Shown piece by piece: positions 46,807-57,035 of a stretch of DNA of 64,000 bases; position 1 is the stretch's first letter, and each line of letters opens with the position of its first letter. The notes under the pieces are model-generated. The model made no database searches, was not told the DNA's origin, and was given only the letters and a program-made list of their open reading frames with translations. This stretch comes from Arthrobacter saudimassiliensis (lineage in GTDB: Bacteria; Actinomycetota; Actinomycetes; Actinomycetales; Micrococcaceae): NCBI GenBank assembly GCA_900016675.1, contig LN483070.1, positions 930,001 through 994,000 of the forward strand, in the 5' to 3' direction. A program made the translations under genes and the position numbers.

Positions 46807-47316
46807 ATGGGCAGGCCCGGGGCGGCGCGGCCCGGCCGCGGTTTTCTCTGGGCCGCGACCGGGCTGGGCCTGGTGCACGCGGCGTTCAGCCTCTGCTGGG
46901 CGCTGGGGGGAACCTGGCTGCTGGACACGGTAGGGCAATGGGCCGTGCGGCAGGTGGAGGAGGCACCGGTTGCCTCACGCCTGATGCTGGCCGGTACTGC
47001 CGCGGTCAAGGGCGCAGCCGCGGTGATTCCCACGCTCTCCGCCTACCGACGGTTTCCGTATCCCCGGATTGTGCGGGCGGTCAGCTGGGCCGGCGCCGTC
47101 GGCCTGGTCCTGTACGGCGGGGCGAACACCCTGGCGGCCAACGCCGTCCTGGCCGGGCTGGTCCCGGCCGGCCCGGAAACGGACCTGTTCGCGCTGAAGG
47201 GCCACGCCTGGCTTTGGGATCCGTTGTTCCTGCTCTGGGGCGCCGCCCTGCTGGGGTACCTGGTCCGCTCGGCGCGAAGGCCTTGGGACACCCCGGCTGC
47301 GAAACGCTCCCCCTGA
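46807..47316 (+). CDS. DUF3995-like membrane protein
   Basis: 169 aa with four hydrophobic segments (about 12-34, 55-75, 88-110, 138-155). The layout and the WALGGTWLLDTVG and GHAWLWDPLFLLWGAALL patterns match DUF3995 proteins of unknown function. The ATG lies 6 nt after TAGCAT, leaderless. It stands alone between metX and a convergent hydrolase. Confidence 0.75.
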   Translation: MGRPGAARPGRGFLWAATGLGLVHAAFSLCWALGGTWLLDTVGQWAVRQVEEAPVASRLMLAGTAAVKGAAAVIPTLSAYRRFPYPRIVRAVSWAGAVGLVLYGGANTLAANAVLAGLVPAGPETDLFALKGHAWLWDPLFLLWGAALLGYLVRSARRPWDTPAAKRSP

Positions 47317-47339
47317 GTCGGCCGCCCGGATGGGCCGGC

Positions 47340-48233
47340 TCAGCCGCCGAGGGGTCCTGCCGCCTCACCCGAACCGGGGGGAGTTCCCTCACCGAAGATC
47401 GGCCCGGCGTCCGGCCGCTTGGCGGCAATGCCGTCGCCGGAGGAGCGGCCGCGGACCCGCCGCACCACCCAGGGCACCAGGTGCTGGCGCGCCCAGACGA
47501 GGTCCTCGGTGCGCGCCGTGCGCCAGGTCTTGGCCGGCAGCGGCTTGGTCTCCAGCGGTTCCAGGTGATGCGGAACGCCCAGGGCCTCCAGCGCCATGGC
47601 GGCAATGGTGTGGTGGCCCAGCGGTGAGAAGTGCAGCCGGTCCGGGGCCCACATGCGGGGATCGGCGAGGGCCCGCAGCGCCCACATGTCAGCGATCACC
47701 GCGTCATGGCGGGCTGCGACGGTGCGCAGGTTCTCGTTGTAGATGGCCACCCGGCCGCGGACGCTGCCCAGGACCGGGGTGTTGCCGATGTCCGGTCCGG
47801 TGAACAGCAGCACCGTCGCGCCGGATCCGCGCAGGGCGGCCACGGTTTCGTCCATGCGTTCGGCGAGGCGGTCCGGATCTCCGCCCGGGCGGATGACGTC
47901 GTTGCCGCCCGCGCAGATGCTCACCAGGTCCGGCTTCAGGTCCAGGGCCGGCTGCAGCTGCTCGGCGACGATCTGCCCCAGCAGCCGCCCGCGGATCGCC
48001 AGGTTCGCATAGGCGAAGTCGGGGTGCCCGGCGGCCAGCTCCTCGGCGACCCGGTCCGCCCAGCCGCGGTGCCCGCCGGGGCTCTCCGGACTGGGGTCCC
48101 CGATGCCCTCGGTGAAGGAATCACCCAGGGCGACATACCGGTGCCAGGGATGGTCGGGTGCCTCCGCCGGCGGTGCCGCGGCGGGGAGGGGCTGATCTGC
48201 GTGCAGGCTGGGCTGTTCGGTCACGGGGCCCAT
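47340..48233 (-). CDS. SGNH/GDSL hydrolase family esterase
   Basis: 297 aa. Block I ALGDSFTEGIGD (Ser near 39), block II NLAIRGRLL, block III ICAGGNDVI and block V DRLHFSPLGHHTIA (Asp and His) give a complete SGNH catalytic set. No signal peptide or membrane segment, so it is probably cytosolic. The C-terminal 60 residues are basic, then Gly/Pro-rich. The ATG at 48233 or the in-frame GTG at 48224, which has AGGA at 8 nt, could be the start. The ester substrate is unknown. Confidence 0.9.
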   Translation of the reverse strand: MGPVTEQPSLHADQPLPAAAPPAEAPDHPWHRYVALGDSFTEGIGDPSPESPGGHRGWADRVAEELAAGHPDFAYANLAIRGRLLGQIVAEQLQPALDLKPDLVSICAGGNDVIRPGGDPDRLAERMDETVAALRGSGATVLLFTGPDIGNTPVLGSVRGRVAIYNENLRTVAARHDAVIADMWALRALADPRMWAPDRLHFSPLGHHTIAAMALEALGVPHHLEPLETKPLPAKTWRTARTEDLVWARQHLVPWVVRRVRGRSSGDGIAAKRPDAGPIFGEGTPPGSGEAAGPLGG

Positions 48234-48308
48234 CCTGCCAACTTGTCGCCGGTTCCGCTAATGGGCGTCGGTTTATTCTCGCCGCCCGGTTCCTGCCAGA
48301 ATGCGAAC

Positions 48309-48980
48309 ATGACTGAACGTGCTCCCTGGAATCCCGTCGTGCTCTGGTCCAAGCCCGAAAGCGAGCGCGCCGGCACCCCGCTGCTGGTGCTCTTCCACGG
48401 CTACCTGGCCAACGAGGAGGACCTGATGGGCCTGGCGGACTACCTGCCGGGCGACTTCACGATTGCCTCCGTCCGGGCTCCGCAGGCGCTGGGCCCCGGC
48501 TACACCTGGTTCCCGCTGATGCACGAGCCGGACTTTTCCCTGCAGCGGGTGGTCGACGCCGTGTCCGACGTCGACGGCTGGCTCCAGCAGGTGCGCGGGC
48601 AGCACACGAGCGTCAGCCTCCTCGGCTTCTCCATGGGCATGGCGGTGGCCAGCACGCTGCTGCGGCACCGGCCCGCGGACTACGCCGCCGTCGTCGGGCT
48701 CTCCGGTTTCGTGCTGCCGTCGGAGGAGGACCCGTTCTTCCGGGACGCCGAGCTCGCGGCCCGCCGGACGCCGTTCTTCTGGGGACGGGACCAGGCGGAC
48801 CCGGTGATCGACCAGCCGCGCATCGAATTCACCAACGACTGGCTCAACGGCCACACGGCGCTGACCAAGGTGCTCTACGCCAACATGGGCCACTCGATCA
48901 ACATGCAGGAACTTGGGCACATCAGGGAGTTCCTCACCCACACGGTGCTGCGCGGTGCGGGGACCGACGCCGCGTCCTAG
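48309..48980 (+). CDS. Alpha/beta hydrolase (phospholipase/carboxylesterase family)
   Basis: 223 aa. LLVLFHGYLANEEDLMGLADYLP is the oxyanion strand, the nucleophile elbow is LLGFSMGMAVAS, the acid is in WGRDQADPVI and the His in MGHSINMQEL. It belongs to the YpfH/EstB-like small carboxylesterase family. The ATG at 48309 lies 6 nt after CAGAAT and is leaderless. Its end overlaps the convergent S4 gene by 4 bp. Confidence 0.9.
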   Translation: MTERAPWNPVVLWSKPESERAGTPLLVLFHGYLANEEDLMGLADYLPGDFTIASVRAPQALGPGYTWFPLMHEPDFSLQRVVDAVSDVDGWLQQVRGQHTSVSLLGFSMGMAVASTLLRHRPADYAAVVGLSGFVLPSEEDPFFRDAELAARRTPFFWGRDQADPVIDQPRIEFTNDWLNGHTALTKVLYANMGHSINMQELGHIREFLTHTVLRGAGTDAAS

Positions 48981-49213
48981 GAGGCGGACTCCGCGACGAT
49001 CCGCACCGACTCGCCGTTGGCGCTGACGACGTCGCCCGGGTGCAGCTGCCGGCCGCGGCGCTCCTCGATGACCCCGTTGACCTTGACCAGGCCGTTGTCG
49101 ATGAACTCCTTGGCCTGCGTGCCGTCCTCGGCGAGGTTGGCGAGCTTGAGCAGCTGGCCCAGGCGGATCATGTCATCGCGGATGGGCAGGTCGACCGGTT
49201 CAGGGGTAGGCAT
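48977..49213 (-). CDS. S4 domain RNA-binding protein (YbcJ-like)
   Basis: 78 aa. The S4 domain fills the protein: IRLGQLLKLANLAEDGTQAKEFIDNGLVKVNGVIEERRGRQLHPGDVV. Such single-domain proteins bind structured RNA, probably rRNA or tRNA. The ATG at 49213 lies 6 nt after CAGAAT on the minus strand, leaderless. Stops of this gene and the convergent esterase overlap. Confidence 0.9.
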   Translation of the reverse strand: MPTPEPVDLPIRDDMIRLGQLLKLANLAEDGTQAKEFIDNGLVKVNGVIEERRGRQLHPGDVVSANGESVRIVAESAS

Positions 49214-49279
49214 GGAACCATTCTGCCGCACCAGCCCGCCTGCCTGCGCGGACCGCCGCCTCTCGCCTAGGCTGGGGCG

Positions 49280-50275
49280 GTGAACACGAGGGTACCCGCG
49301 GGAATCTGGCTGGCGCTGGCCGTGCTGGCCGGGATGGCCATGCCGGCCCAGGCGCGCGCCAACGGGGCGCTCGCCGGGCGGATGGGAGACAGCGTCGGTG
49401 CGGCCCTGGCCAGCATCCTGGTGGGCCTGGCCTGCATCGCGGCGGTGTGCCTGGTGCTGCCGGCGGGCCGGGCCGGGGCGGCCCGGATCCTGCCGGCGCT
49501 GCGGGAGGGCCGGTTTCCGCGCTGGTACGTGCTGGCCGGCGCCGTCGGCGGCCTGTTCGTGCTCTCGCAGTCCCTGACCGTCGCGACCCTTGGCGTGGCG
49601 GTGTTCACCGTCGCGGCCGTCGCCGGCCAGACCCTGACCGGCCTGCTGGTGGACCGGCTGGGCATGGGGCCCGGCGGGCGGCGCCGGATCACCGTCCTGC
49701 GCACGGCGGCCGCACTGCTCACCCTTGCCGCCGTGGCCTGGGCGGTCAGCCCCGGGTTCGACGCCGAGGCCGGGTGGTCCCTGCTGCTGCCGGTCCTGCT
49801 GCCGCTCACCGCCGGGATGCTGATCAGCTTCCAGCAGGCCATGAACGGCACCTCCAGCCTGCATTACGGCACGCCGCTCGCGGCCACCCTGGTGAACCTG
49901 GTGGTCGGCACCACCGTCCTGCTGCTGGCCTGGCTGGTCAAGGCCGCAGCCGTCGGAACGGGCGGGCCGCTGCCGGGGGAGTGGTACCTGTACATCGGCG
50001 GGCCGCTGGGCGTCATCTACGTGGGCATGGCCGCCGTCCTGGTGCGCCCGCTCGGTGTCCTGCTCACCGGCCTGGCGATGATCGCCGGACAGCTGACCGG
50101 GTCCCTGCTGCTGGACCTGTTCCTGCCCGCTCCGGGCTCCACCGTGGTGGCGGCGACCGTGCTCGGGACCGGTTTGGCCCTGGTGGCGATCGTCGTGGCC
50201 ACCCTGCCCTGGAACACGCCGGGCCTGGAGCGGGCCGGTGCCGGCGCCGGCAGCGGTCACGGACAGCGCCGGTAA
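49280..50275 (+). CDS. DMT family transporter with tandem YdcZ (DUF606) halves
   Basis: 331 aa, about 10 membrane helices. The N-terminal half ALAVLAGMAMPAQARANGALAGRMGDSVGAALAS and the second half LISFQQAMNGTSSLHYGTPLAATLVNLVVGT are related repeats, so the protein is a fused duplication of the YdcZ/DUF606 unit. Substrate unknown. The GTG at 49280 lies 6 nt after TAGGCT, leaderless. Confidence 0.88.
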   Translation: MNTRVPAGIWLALAVLAGMAMPAQARANGALAGRMGDSVGAALASILVGLACIAAVCLVLPAGRAGAARILPALREGRFPRWYVLAGAVGGLFVLSQSLTVATLGVAVFTVAAVAGQTLTGLLVDRLGMGPGGRRRITVLRTAAALLTLAAVAWAVSPGFDAEAGWSLLLPVLLPLTAGMLISFQQAMNGTSSLHYGTPLAATLVNLVVGTTVLLLAWLVKAAAVGTGGPLPGEWYLYIGGPLGVIYVGMAAVLVRPLGVLLTGLAMIAGQLTGSLLLDLFLPAPGSTVVAATVLGTGLALVAIVVATLPWNTPGLERAGAGAGSGHGQRR

Positions 50276-50435
50276 CGGGCTTTCGCGGCGCGGACCGTAA
50301 GCTGGTACCAATAGAGCTTTGCCCGCTGAACGCCAAGCGCCACGCCCGATCCGGCTGCGGTGCGACGGCGCGGCGGGCCCACGCGCGGACCGCACCCAGC
50401 GGCCTGCACAGACACGAAAGAACGGGTACCACTTC

Positions 50436-51823
<1,388 letters not shown>

Positions 51824-51824
<1 letters not shown>

Positions 51825-52732
51825 TGGCCCTGCAGTACCGCGAATGGCGCGAAGATGACGACCTGGCGCTGCTGCAGCTCTGGGGCGACCCGGAGACCCC
51901 GCAGGCGGCCCAGTTCCGGGCGATGCTCCGGCCGTCCTCGAACGAGCCCTGGAGCCGCTGCATCGTCGCGGAGGACGACGGCGTGCCCGTGGCCGCGGGC
52001 GTCGTCTATGAAACCAGCCTGCATCCGGACCGGCTCTGGGCCTATGTGGAGGTCGCCCGCGACAACCGGCGCGCCGGCCTCGGCTCCACCCTGCTGGCGA
52101 TGCTGCGCCGGGAAGCCGAGGCCGCGCCGTCGGGCGCCAGGAAGCTGCGGGCCAAGGTGGAGCCCGGCTCCGCCGCCGAGGCCTTCGCCCGCGCCGCGGG
52201 CCTGGCCGAGATCCAGCGCTCCCGCGTGGTGGTGCTGGACGCCGGGCGGATCAAGCTGCCGGTCTTCCAGGACGACGCCGGCCCGCAGCTGGAGGAGGCG
52301 GCCACCGGATCGGTGGAGCTGACCCGCGCCGTGGCCGACTTCTACAACGCCGTCCACGGCTGGGACCGGGCGGAGATGAGCGTGGGCCGCGCGCAGCAGA
52401 TGCTGCTCGGCGACGCCGCAGGAGCCTCCGGCGCGGTGGTCCTGCGGGACCGGCCGGGACGGCAGGGCGGGAGGATCGCCGCGTTTGCCATCAGCTACAC
52501 GCACGAGCGCACGGACGATCCGGCGGACGTGCTGGTCGGCTACGACACGACGCTGCCCCCGTCCGAGGCCGAGGCGGCGCTGGAATCGCTGCTGGCGATG
52601 CTGGCCCACCAGTACCCGGTGCAGCTTGAGGTCGACGGTTCGATGACCGCGCTGGCCGGGCTGGTGGAGCGCCTTGAGCAGTTCGGTGCCGCCCGCCAGG
52701 CCGGAGAAGCGACGCTGATCCTCAGCGACTAG
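51824..52732 (+). CDS. GNAT-fold acetyltransferase, possible tandem domains
   Basis: 302 aa. The N-terminal GNAT domain (1-150) has YVEVARDNRRAGLGSTLLAMLRREA as motif A. The C-terminal half (170-300) resembles a second GNAT fold without the CoA-binding RxxGxG/A motif and may be regulatory. The ATG at 51824 overlaps the glyS stop, so it is translated by coupling. Substrate unknown; the link with glyS may only reflect compact gene order. Confidence 0.8.
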
Positions 52733-52766
52733 GCAGGAACCGGCCCCGGCCGGCCACAACGGACAC

Positions 52767-52796
52767 GGGCCCGTGCGCAGCAATGCGCACGGGCCC
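52767..52796 (+). terminator. Terminator hairpin after glyS-GNAT
   Basis: GGGCCCGTGCGCA-GCAA-TGCGCACGGGCCC, a perfect 13-bp stem 34 nt past the stop. No T-run. Confidence 0.8.
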
Positions 52797-52814
52797 CCTC
52801 CCTGAAGGGACCTG

Positions 52815-54293
52815 ATGGGACACTCGCACGGGAACCACGCCCCGCCCACCGCGCAGGCTGCCGCGGCCCGACGCCGCGCCAACCTGCTGCTGGCCTGGAT
52901 CCTGGTGCCGCTGGGCGTGGTGGCCGCCGTCGGGATGCTGCTGCTCTGGCCCTCCGGGGACCGCAGCAACGTGAGCATCAGCGACCCCTACGCCACGGCA
53001 GCCGGAGTCACCTACGACACCGGCACGGTCCAGCGGGCGGTCCGTGAAGCCTGCCCGTCCTCTCAGGCGCTGGTCGACGCCGGCGGCACGGCGCAGGAAT
53101 GCCAGGTGGCCTACGTGCAGCCGGACCTGGGCGGGGAACAGGTGGCCGTGGAGATGCCGCCCGAGGTCGCCAAGACCGGTGCCCTGGATGCGGGCGACAG
53201 GATCCGCTACCTGAACCTGTCCGGGCTGACCCAGACCGGCGGCGCGCCGCCCTACATCTTCGTGGACTTCGTCCGCACCGTGCCGATCGCCCTGCTGGCC
53301 GCAGCGTACGCGCTGGTGGTGATCGCCGTCGCGCGCTGGCGCGGGTTCCGCGCCCTGCTGGGCCTCGGCGGCGCGTACGCGGTGATGGCCTGGTTCATCC
53401 TGCCCGGGCTGGTGGAGGGCAAGCCGCCGCTGCTGCTGGGCCTGGTGGGCTCCTCGGTGATCATGATCGGGGTGCTGTACTTCGCCCACGGCTTCTCCGC
53501 GCGGACCTCCACGGCCCTGCTCGGCACGCTGTTCGGGCTGGGCACGACGGCGCTGCTCGCCGCCTGGGCCACTGACGCGTCGAACCTGGTGGGCGTGGAC
53601 AACGAGAACGCGTACACGCTGATCAACGCCTCCGACAATCTGTCCATCTCCGGCATCATCCTCTGCGGACTGATCATCTCGGGCCTGGGCGTGCTCAACG
53701 ACGTCACCATCACCCAGTCCTCGGCGGTGTGGGAGATGTACGAGCTGGCGCCGGGTGCCAGCGCCCGGCGGCTCTTCAGCGGGGCCATGCGGCTGGGCCG
53801 GGACCACATCGCCTCCACCGTCTACACCATCGCCTTCGCCTACGCCGGGGCGGCGCTGCCCGTGCTGATCCTGGTCTCCCTCTACGACCGGCCGTTCCTG
53901 CAGACCCTCACCGGCGGGGAACTGGCCGAGGAGGTGATCCGCACCCTGGTCGGCTCCATCGGCCTGGTCCTGGCGATTCCGGTGACCACCGCCATCGCCG
54001 TCCTGGTGGTCAAGGCGGTCGGCCTGCGCGGCGGCGCGGTCTCCCCGGTGCCGGGGGCGCGGGGGCCGCAGGCGGGCCAAGTCCACGCCGACGGCACCGG
54101 AGCCGAGCACGCGCAGGCCGGCACGGGACAGAACGGCGCTCCCGCGGTTACCGGCACGTCCGAGGCGCCCGTGCCGGAGACATCACGGGGGGACGCGTCC
54201 GACGCCGCACCAGCCTCTGGTGGGGCCCCGGCCTCCCGGCGACGTGCGTCCGGCCGCCGCGCCGCCGGACGACCGCCCGCCCCGCCCGAATAG
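52815..54293 (+). CDS. YibE/F family membrane protein
   Basis: 492 aa. A His-containing start MGHSHGNH, a membrane helix (25-46), an extracytoplasmic domain (about 50-145), then about seven helices with the family pattern SISGIILCGLIISGLGVLNDVTITQSSAVWEM and RDHIASTVYTIAFAYAGAALPVL. A roughly 90-residue Ala/Gly/Pro tail ends the protein. YibE/F proteins are linked with metal or organic-ion transport only by weak evidence. GAAGGGA precedes the ATG. Confidence 0.88.
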   Translation: MGHSHGNHAPPTAQAAAARRRANLLLAWILVPLGVVAAVGMLLLWPSGDRSNVSISDPYATAAGVTYDTGTVQRAVREACPSSQALVDAGGTAQECQVAYVQPDLGGEQVAVEMPPEVAKTGALDAGDRIRYLNLSGLTQTGGAPPYIFVDFVRTVPIALLAAAYALVVIAVARWRGFRALLGLGGAYAVMAWFILPGLVEGKPPLLLGLVGSSVIMIGVLYFAHGFSARTSTALLGTLFGLGTTALLAAWATDASNLVGVDNENAYTLINASDNLSISGIILCGLIISGLGVLNDVTITQSSAVWEMYELAPGASARRLFSGAMRLGRDHIASTVYTIAFAYAGAALPVLILVSLYDRPFLQTLTGGELAEEVIRTLVGSIGLVLAIPVTTAIAVLVVKAVGLRGGAVSPVPGARGPQAGQVHADGTGAEHAQAGTGQNGAPAVTGTSEAPVPETSRGDASDAAPASGGAPASRRRASGRRAAGRPPAPPE

Positions 54294-54355
54294 CCGGCCG
54301 CGCCGGCGCCGTCATGCGGGGCGGACCGGCGTCGTGCTCCCTGCCCTCCGGTTCC

Positions 54356-54418
54356 GCTGCCACTTTGCGTGCCGCCCCTCCCGCGTCGCTGCCACTTTGC
54401 GCGCCGGCTGCCACTGCG
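54356..54418. repeat. Short direct repeats GCTGCCACTTTGCG
   Basis: Copies at 54356-54369 and 54388-54401 are identical over 14 bp, and 54407-54418 matches in part. They follow CCCTCCGGTTCC and share words with the CCTCC/GGAGG family, so may be a decayed member. Confidence 0.6.
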
Positions 54419-54519
54419 TTCCGGCAGCACCTGCCCAAACCGGCAGCGGGTCCGGGCCAGCCGGGCGGCCGCGTCCACAGGCGTGGCGCGGATTTGCACG
54501 GACTTGCGAGAATGGACGG

Positions 54520-55692
54520 GTGAGCGTTTCAACCCCTGATCTCAAGCTTGAGCTGCCCCCGCTGACGCTGGGCCCGCTCACCGTGGACACGCCGGTGATC
54601 CTGGCCCCCATGGCCGGCATCACCAACAAGGCCTTCCGGCGGCTGTGCCGCGAATACGGCGGCGGACTGTACGTCACCGAGATGGTGACCTCCCGCGCCC
54701 TGGTGGAACGTTCTCCGGAATCGATGCGCATCATCGAGCACGACGACGACGAGTCCATCCGCTCGGTGCAGCTCTACGGTGTGGACCCCGTGACCGTCGG
54801 CGCCGCCGTGCGGCTGCTGGTCGAAGAGGACCGTGCCGACCACATCGACCTGAACTTCGGCTGCCCCGTGCCCAAGGTCACCCGCAAGGGCGGCGGATCG
54901 GCCCTGCCGTGGAAGCTGGACCTGTTCACGGCCATCGTGCAGACCGCGGTCCGTGAGGCGTCGAAGGGCAACGTGCCGCTGACGATCAAGATGCGCAAGG
55001 GCATCGACGATGAGCACCTGACCTTCCGCGAGGCCGGCAAGATCGCCCGCGACGCCGGCGTCGCCGCCGTCGCCCTGCACGGGCGCACCGCCTCGCAGTT
55101 CTACTCCGGAAAGGCCGACTGGAACGCCATCGCCGAGCTGCGCGAGGCCCTGCCCGACATCCCGGTGCTGGGCAACGGCGACATCTGGTCGGCCGAGGAC
55201 GCCGTGCGCATGGTGGAGCAGACCGGCGTCGACGGCGTCGTCATCGGCCGCGGCTGCCAGGGCCGGCCGTGGCTGTTCGGGGACCTGCAGGCCGCCTTTG
55301 AAGGCCGCTCCGACCGGCACCGGCCCGGACTGGGAGAGGTCGCCGAGAGCGTCTACCGGCATGCGGAACTGCTGGTGGAGACCTTCGGCGACGAGGTCGT
55401 GGCCCTGCGCGACATCCGCAAGCACATGGCCTGGTACTTCAAGGGCTACGTGGTGGGCGGGGACCTGCGGGCTAAGCTGGCAACCGTGCCCACCCTGGCG
55501 GTCCTGCGCGAGCTGCTCGACCAGCTCGACGCGCACGCGCCCTACCCCGGAGCGGACGCCGAAGGCCCGCGCGGCCGGGCCGGAACCCCCAAGAAGACAG
55601 CGCTGCCCGAGGGCTGGCTGGACGGACGCGAGCTGAACGGCGCCCAGAAGGCCATGATCTCGGCGGCCGAACTCGACGTATCAGGCGGCTAA
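54520..55692 (+). CDS. dusB: tRNA dihydrouridine synthase DusB
   Basis: 390 aa, flavin enzyme reducing uridines in tRNA. ILAPMAGITNKAFRRLCREYG at the FMN-binding start, catalytic Cys115 in NFGCPVPKVTRKGGGSAL, HGRTASQFYSGKADW and IGRGCQGRPWLF for FMN phosphate. The GTG at 54520 lies 6 nt after GAGAAT, leaderless. First of a dusB-dgt-dnaG series, 7 nt before dgt. Confidence 0.95.
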   Translation: MSVSTPDLKLELPPLTLGPLTVDTPVILAPMAGITNKAFRRLCREYGGGLYVTEMVTSRALVERSPESMRIIEHDDDESIRSVQLYGVDPVTVGAAVRLLVEEDRADHIDLNFGCPVPKVTRKGGGSALPWKLDLFTAIVQTAVREASKGNVPLTIKMRKGIDDEHLTFREAGKIARDAGVAAVALHGRTASQFYSGKADWNAIAELREALPDIPVLGNGDIWSAEDAVRMVEQTGVDGVVIGRGCQGRPWLFGDLQAAFEGRSDRHRPGLGEVAESVYRHAELLVETFGDEVVALRDIRKHMAWYFKGYVVGGDLRAKLATVPTLAVLRELLDQLDAHAPYPGADAEGPRGRAGTPKKTALPEGWLDGRELNGAQKAMISAAELDVSGG

Positions 55693-55699
55693 AGACCAG

Positions 55700-56983
55700 A
55701 TGACACTTCCGCAGGCTGTGCAGACCGACGGCTACCAGGACGTGGACCTCGAACGCTGGGTCCAGGAACCGGCCAAGAACACCAACCGGACGCAGTTCGG
55801 ACGCGACCGCGCCCGGGTGCTGCATTCCTCCGCCCTGCGCCGGCTCGGCGCCAAGACCCAGGTCGTCGCCCCGGACACCGACGACTTCGTCCGCACCCGG
55901 CTGACGCACAGCCTGGAGGTGGCGCAGGTGGGACGCGAGCTGGGCAACGCGCTCGGCTGCGACCCCGACGTCGTCGACGCCGCCTGCCTCTCGCACGACC
56001 TCGGGCACCCGCCCTTCGGGCACAACGGCGAGACGGCGCTGAACGACATCGCCCACGCCATCGGCGGCTTCGAGGGCAACGCGCAGACCCTGCGCCTGCT
56101 CACCCGGCTCGAGCCCAAGATCGTGGCTCCGGACGGCACGCCCGCCGGGCTGAACCTCACCCGCGCCAGCCTCGACGCCGCCTGCAAGTATCCGTGGTCC
56201 ATGGCCGACGCGCCCCTGGTCAACGGCCGCCGGACCACCAAGTTCGGCGCCTACGAGGACGACCTGCCGGTCTTCCGGTGGCTGCGCGACGGCGCTCCCG
56301 ACGGCCGGTCCTGCATCGAGGCCCAGGTGATGGACCTCTCCGACGACATCTCCTACTCGGTGCACGACGTCGAAGACGCGATCGTCGCCGGGCACGTGCA
56401 GCTGAAGTGGCTGGACAACCCCGACCAGCGCGCCCGGGTCGTCGGCTACACGCAGCAGTGGTACCTGCCCGGCACCGACGCCGCGGCCATCGACGCCGCG
56501 CTGGCCCGGCTGGAGGCGACTCCGGTCTGGGTGCGCGAGTCCGACGGCAGCCGCCGGTCGATGGCCGCGCTGAAGGACATGACCAGCCAGCTGATCGGCC
56601 GGTTCTGCAACAGCGCACTCGCCGCCACCCGCGCCGTGTACGGCCCGCAGCGGCTCACCCGCTACGCCGCCGAGATCGTCCTGCCGGAGGAGACGGCGCT
56701 GGAGATCGCGGTGATGAAGGGCCTGGCCACGACCTTCGTGATCACCACCGGCCAGCGCCAGCCCCTGTACGAGCGCCAGCGGGAGGTCCTCGCGGCCCTG
56801 GTGGCGCAGCTGGCGGCAACCGGCGACCGCCACCTGGACCCCATGTTCGCCGCGGACTGGCGGGCGGCGGGCGACGACGACCAGCGGCTGCGCGTGGTCA
56901 TTGACCAGGTGGCGTCGCTGACCGACGCCTCGGCGTTGGCCCTGCACGAGCGTCTCGTGGGCCCGGTGCCTTCGCTGTGGTGA
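55700..56983 (+). CDS. dgt: Deoxyguanosinetriphosphate triphosphohydrolase
   Basis: 427 aa. HD-domain enzyme cleaving dNTPs to deoxynucleoside and triphosphate. Metal-binding HD residues: TRLTHSLEVAQVGRELG (His), SHDLGHPPFGHNGE (His-Asp) and MDLSDDISYSVHDVEDAI (Asp). RTQFGRDRARVLHSSALRRL is the usual N-terminal block. It lies 7 nt after dusB and upstream of dnaG, the same neighbour order as in mycobacteria (dgt-dnaG). Confidence 0.95.
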   Translation: MTLPQAVQTDGYQDVDLERWVQEPAKNTNRTQFGRDRARVLHSSALRRLGAKTQVVAPDTDDFVRTRLTHSLEVAQVGRELGNALGCDPDVVDAACLSHDLGHPPFGHNGETALNDIAHAIGGFEGNAQTLRLLTRLEPKIVAPDGTPAGLNLTRASLDAACKYPWSMADAPLVNGRRTTKFGAYEDDLPVFRWLRDGAPDGRSCIEAQVMDLSDDISYSVHDVEDAIVAGHVQLKWLDNPDQRARVVGYTQQWYLPGTDAAAIDAALARLEATPVWVRESDGSRRSMAALKDMTSQLIGRFCNSALAATRAVYGPQRLTRYAAEIVLPEETALEIAVMKGLATTFVITTGQRQPLYERQREVLAALVAQLAATGDRHLDPMFAADWRAAGDDDQRLRVVIDQVASLTDASALALHERLVGPVPSLW

Positions 56984-57035
56984 CCGCCGTCGCGCCGGCA
57001 GCGGGACTGCGCGCCGCGGGCATAAGGTAGTAGGC

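Noticed and set aside
50276-50435. T-box or glycine riboswitch before glyS
   Set aside because: No T-box sequence, no glycine aptamer core and no terminator in the leader.
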